Assembly (NCBI RefSeq): GCF_037975245.1
Contig: NC_092583.1
Span: forward strand, 11,985,764-12,049,763
Direction of reading: 5' to 3'
DNA: 64,000 bases
From: Apostichopus japonicus
Lineage: Eukaryota > Echinodermata > Holothuroidea > Aspidochirotida > Stichopodidae
A program made the translations under genes and the position numbers. Positions 60,307 through 64,000 of this stretch are shown in pieces; within the stretch, counting starts at the first letter, position 1; the number at the start of each line of letters is the position of its first letter. The notes below the pieces were generated by a model that was given only the letters and a program-made list of their open reading frames with translations, searched no databases and had not been told where the DNA came from.

Positions 60307-60397
60307 ACCTAAACATTCAAAATATACGCATCATATTTTTCTAATCCTTATACATGTTCTGAAATGATCCTTCTTTCGAGCACATTGCAAAATATAT

Positions 60398-60523
60398 GAA
60401 TATGCATAATTAATTGTTTTGGGTATTGGATAATATATAGAATATGCATAATTAATTGTTTTGGGTAATGGATAATATATAGAATACGCATAATAAATTG
60501 TTTTGGGTGTTGGATAAGAAGTT
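60398..60523 (+). repeat. 42-bp tandem repeat, three copies
   Basis: GAATATGCATAATTAATTGT, then TTTGGGTATTGGATAATATATA, repeats at exactly 42 bp with few changes. Confidence 0.93.
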
Positions 60524-62017
60524 TCGTTTGAATGTTTGTACTATAGACACATTATGAAGAATGTACTTGTTTCAATGTGTAAAATAGTTTTGATATCTTA
60601 ACAGGGAAATGTTAGTGAGATGGCTTTATCGCGATTTCACTTTTCAGATTTTGGATGAAATTTTTGGAAGTAACTATTATTGTTTTTTTTTTCCTTCTAA
60701 TTGCAAACTTTTGATTGACAGGTTTTGAAATTACAGTTGTTAATGGTAGTAACTAATAAATAACCCTGTTACTGGAGAATTGAGTAAAAAAGGTAATTAT
60801 ATAAAGAGCCCTTTTTTGAAGAAAAAAATAAGATCTGGAACTCTTGGTCCCAAATTCAGGGAGGTTTGATTTTGTTTGAAAGTTTAAAGGGGCAAAGTTT
60901 TGGTTTGCCCGCTCAAATCAAAGTCACATGACCGCCCCAACCCCAACCCCAACCCAACCCCTCACCCTCAGAGTGAAACCTCTTTCGCCGCACCCTTACA
61001 CAACAAATGGAAAAATCATTTTATTGTTTGTTGGGATTAAGAACGTAACGATTTCAGAACGTCACGTTCATAAAATGTTGCAATATTTCGTCACCGTCCC
61101 GTTATGACGTCATCGTCTTTCAGTTAAACGTATTCATGTGTATCTCAGTCACCAATGTAAGGTTTATTACTACAATAAAATTATTTCAATATTTTTCTTT
61201 TCCTTGATTACTTTCGTTGAATGTGACTTCTAAAAAAGAAATTGGTGGCTTGGCTTTGAATGTAAGTCTAAAAGAGAGCAGGATTGTTTTATCTTTTCAT
61301 CGATTTATCGATTAATCGGCAACCAAATACTCACAATGGGGTACATTTTGTATATTTAACCTTTTCAATGGTTGACAGTAATAATATAGTACTATATACT
61401 CGGTACAAGACAGTTATAAGAAAGATACACATCTTTGACAGTTCTTATTAAAAGACGAACTTTCTCTCAAGTTATTACGCAATCAATCACCATGGTTACC
61501 AATTAGTTCCCAAACAGATTGTTCCGTCGCCCCAATCTTGCCTAATTCCTCACTTATAGCAGAAATCCAGCAGCAGCAGCAGTAGACGATGATATCGAAA
61601 TAATGCTTCAGGTAATAACATAATTAAATATTGATGTACCGTGACTTTGTTCTTTTTCACTATTCACTATATGTAAATTCGACTCACTTTGCATGTATCT
61701 ACTATTCATAATATGGGGAGGGGGTGATGGGTTGGAGAGGGCTGTGGAAGTTGAAAAGAGGTATGGAAGGGTAGGTAGGTTTGTATATGAATGTATGGGG
61801 AATAAGGGGGGGGGGGCTCGGTAAAAATGTCATAGTTATCAAAGGAGGATGAACCTTGCTAATGAAACCCTAAACTGTGCCGGGCGGTGTAAAATCTATA
61901 AAATTGGTTTCATATTTGAGTAAAGTTGCTACAAAGTGAATAGCCTCCACCGATTCCCCGGGCTGCCCGTTTTAACATTTACCTCTCTATTCTATTTAAT
62001 AGAATTAATTCCACTTA

Positions 62018-62021
<4 letters not shown>

Positions 62022-62111
<90 letters not shown>
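62022..62111. repeat. (TA)n microsatellite
   Basis: About 45 uninterrupted TA units, the longest in the window. Confidence 0.96.
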
Positions 62112-62115
<4 letters not shown>

Positions 62116-63017
62116 TATGCACTTCCGTTAAAACCGGATTGCTATTGTAAATAGACGTGGTTGATATCTTCCGGTGGAAATGTCAAACACGTTTTCAAGA
62201 CTGACGGAAATTAACATTGTGACAGAGAGATTATATCGGCAGTAAATACGATCGTTGAACTATTTAAGTGATTGGCTAGTAACGAGAAATGTGACATTTA
62301 TTTCAGAGAATACAAAAACAAACAAATCGTTCCCCATCGACTTATGAGAAAAGGAAACTAAAAAAAAAACTTAACAAAATCTATCACGTTTATATCCTGT
62401 ATAGACGTGGTTATATAAAAGTCGAAATAAAGGGTTTTAAAACTTCGGTCATTCCAGGAAAGGGGCATCTTAGTTTGGATGTGTGTAAAGAGGACAATGG
62501 GGAGGAATACTCTACACATGCTAGTGTCATTTACCCAGAAATATTATTTTTTTCCTTCTTCTTCTTCTTAATATTTTTATTCTTACAAGCTTCAGAATAT
62601 CACCGTAGATTTCTATTTTTTAATGATTGATAGCTCCATGACGTCCAAATTAAAGACATTTAAAAGAAAAAGTTTCTCTTGCAATGACTTTGGCAAAAAA
62701 GAAAAGAAAAGAAGATTGATATAAATCTTTAAAATTTGAAAGCACCCCTACCCACACCCCCCCCCCCCCGTCTTCGTTACATGACTTATGCATACACTAG
62801 GAATTGATATCGCAAATAACTACAATCTTTTCTATACATATTGACATGAATTACAAACATTCCTCAGAGAAAAATGTCAAAATCTACATCATTATACGAT
62901 GTGGCAATTCAGGTCTTGAGTTAGTATGCCATTACAGCAATTAATGTGAGCTCTTCATTAATTAAGTTCTTCTGTCTTGCCAATGGCCGCTCTCTAAATA
63001 ATTGGTGTTTTTTTATA

Positions 63018-63057
<40 letters not shown>

Positions 63058-63634
63058 TAAAAAACGTGTTTGCAGAATGAAGGAATATGGGGGGGGGGGG
63101 GGTGTCGAGAGGTATATAGAGCACATTGTCGCCTGTCGTTTTTTATTACTCTAGAGTATAGCATTGAAAACGTCAAAACTCTTTGCATTTGTTGCGATAC
63201 TATGATGTTTTGAGCCCAAGGAGATCAACTAGCAGTAAAGAAAAAAGGGGGGCAGGGGAAGGTGTGATCCAATTCGAACAGTATTAGCCTAATTAACTTT
63301 TAGCTTTCCGTTTGATTGTAGACCTTTGTTATAGTTTTCGTGGGTGTGTTAGTGTGTGTGTCATTCTGTCAGTTAGTATATAAAGGGGTATAAGAGGGTG
63401 CTCCTCCTATAAAATCGAAACGATAATGACACTTTTTGATTTCCAAAGTAATGAGATTTCGCTCTTGGAGAGTGTCCCGGATGATGGCTGTTTTTTGAGG
63501 AGGGAAAATCAGGTTCTTATCAAAGCGCAGTTTCCAGTCAAAGCCTACCTTCAAATCATCGAGTGGATGGGGTTTTTCACTCTCTATCAGAGTTAGATTT
63601 TTTAGAACTCACTCTGAGGAGAATATTGAAATCA
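62112..63634. other. Non-coding stretch
   Basis: It holds a (TA)n block at 63013-63053, poly-C at 62759 and poly-G at 63091. No gene or exon was recognised. Confidence 0.5.
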
Positions 63635-63957
63635 ACTAATAATATTTTTATTTAATACTATTTGCTTTTTACATAGCGCTTTATACCAGCGATAGGTCTC
63701 AAAGCGTATACAGACGTTACATTACCCCTGGTCAATGATAACCTGTCCCAGAGACAATCCCTCCAGTCGGCAGCAGTTATATACTGCGCCCAATGACGAG
63801 TTACCTCACAGGTACCCATTTAACCCCTGGGTGGAGAGAGGCAAGCGAGATAAAGCATCTTGCCCAAGGACACAACGTAATGAACTAGGCAGGAATCGAA
63901 CCAGCAATCATTGGATCATGAGTCCGACGCCTTAGCCAATTGGCCACCGTGCTCTCA
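63635..63957 (-). mobile_element. tRNA-derived SINE, nearly complete
   Basis: Read on the minus strand it has an A box (TGGCCAATTGG, 63936-63946) and a perfect B box (GGTTCGATTCC, 63892-63902). The body follows with TTGTGTCCTTGGGCAAG and AAATGGGTACCTGTGAGGTA, then the tail GCGCTATGTAAAAAGC and ATT-rich end. It is a Pol III type retroposon that depends on a LINE. Confidence 0.85.
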
Positions 63958-64000
63958 CTACTTGAAAGATGAATCACTCTGGATACTCCCAAAGAGTGAA

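Larger units (their letters stand above)
59139..62021. other. Non-coding stretch
   Basis: Apart from the pentamer array, the 42-bp repeat and one TGACGTCA at 61105-61112, I see only AT-rich DNA and poly-G tracts. No gene was recognised. Confidence 0.55.

Noticed and set aside
60032-60367. Open frames of RRGEE and LLSSP repeats
   Set aside because: These are explained by the AGGAG pentamer array.
63885-63957. Functional tRNA gene on the minus strand
   Set aside because: A and B boxes are present, but the sequence does not close into a tRNA cloverleaf by eye and continues into a SINE body and tail.
1-64000. CRISPR arrays, operons, riboswitches or bacterial defence systems
   Set aside because: The window is animal DNA with spliced exons. 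The tandem repeats have no spacer structure, and no prokaryotic genes occur.

Overview
This is AT-rich animal (eukaryotic) DNA carrying the 3' two-thirds of one spliced protein gene followed by about 34 kb with no convincing host gene. The gene is a delta-class phosphoinositide-specific phospholipase C (PLC) on the + strand. The organism is most likely a marine invertebrate deuterostome, perhaps an echinoderm such as a sea cucumber. That guess rests on the PLC-delta resemblance, GT-AG introns of 0.2-6 kb, many (TA)n and poly-G tracts, a Penelope-like element with a GIY-YIG domain, tRNA-derived SINEs and TTAA-flanked MITEs. It is an inference, not a species call.

Layout. 1-6070 is intron or upstream DNA with hairpins, a SINE-like body and a 28-bp minisatellite. 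6071-29990 holds fifteen PLC exons. Their phases match at every junction, and they run from the last EF-hand part through the X catalytic half, an acidic linker, the Y half and the C2 domain to a stop at 29988-29990. The N-terminal PH domain and first EF-hands must lie upstream of the window. Between the linker exon (17845-17979) and the first Y exon (23844-23931) lie three in-frame candidate microexons of 15, 15 and 18 nt. The introns hold two hAT-like MITEs with perfect 8-bp target duplications, two copies of a TTAA-flanked MITE, 3' ends of non-LTR retrotransposons, a SINE, another TIR element and several minisatellites.

30000-33505 is the 3' flank, with possible poly(A) signals and a diverged repeat. 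33506-38531 is a 2,513-bp unit in exact tandem duplication; I found one substitution between the copies. 42969-44520 is a decayed Penelope-like element (reverse transcriptase plus GIY-YIG) in at least four frames. It is followed by a long palindrome and AT-rich satellites. 45.8-64 kb is repeat-rich non-coding DNA ending in a SINE on the minus strand. The 40-61 kb stretch has seven perfect TGACGTCA octamers; I saw none in the first 40 kb.

I found no new multi-gene system. The most unusual signals are the microexon trio in the PLC X-Y linker, palindromes built on a shared CTGAAGA-stem-GAAAC core, the near-perfect 2.5-kb duplication and the CRE octamer cluster. All coordinates were read by eye; exon edges follow splice consensus and phase, and edges of diverged repeats are approximate.
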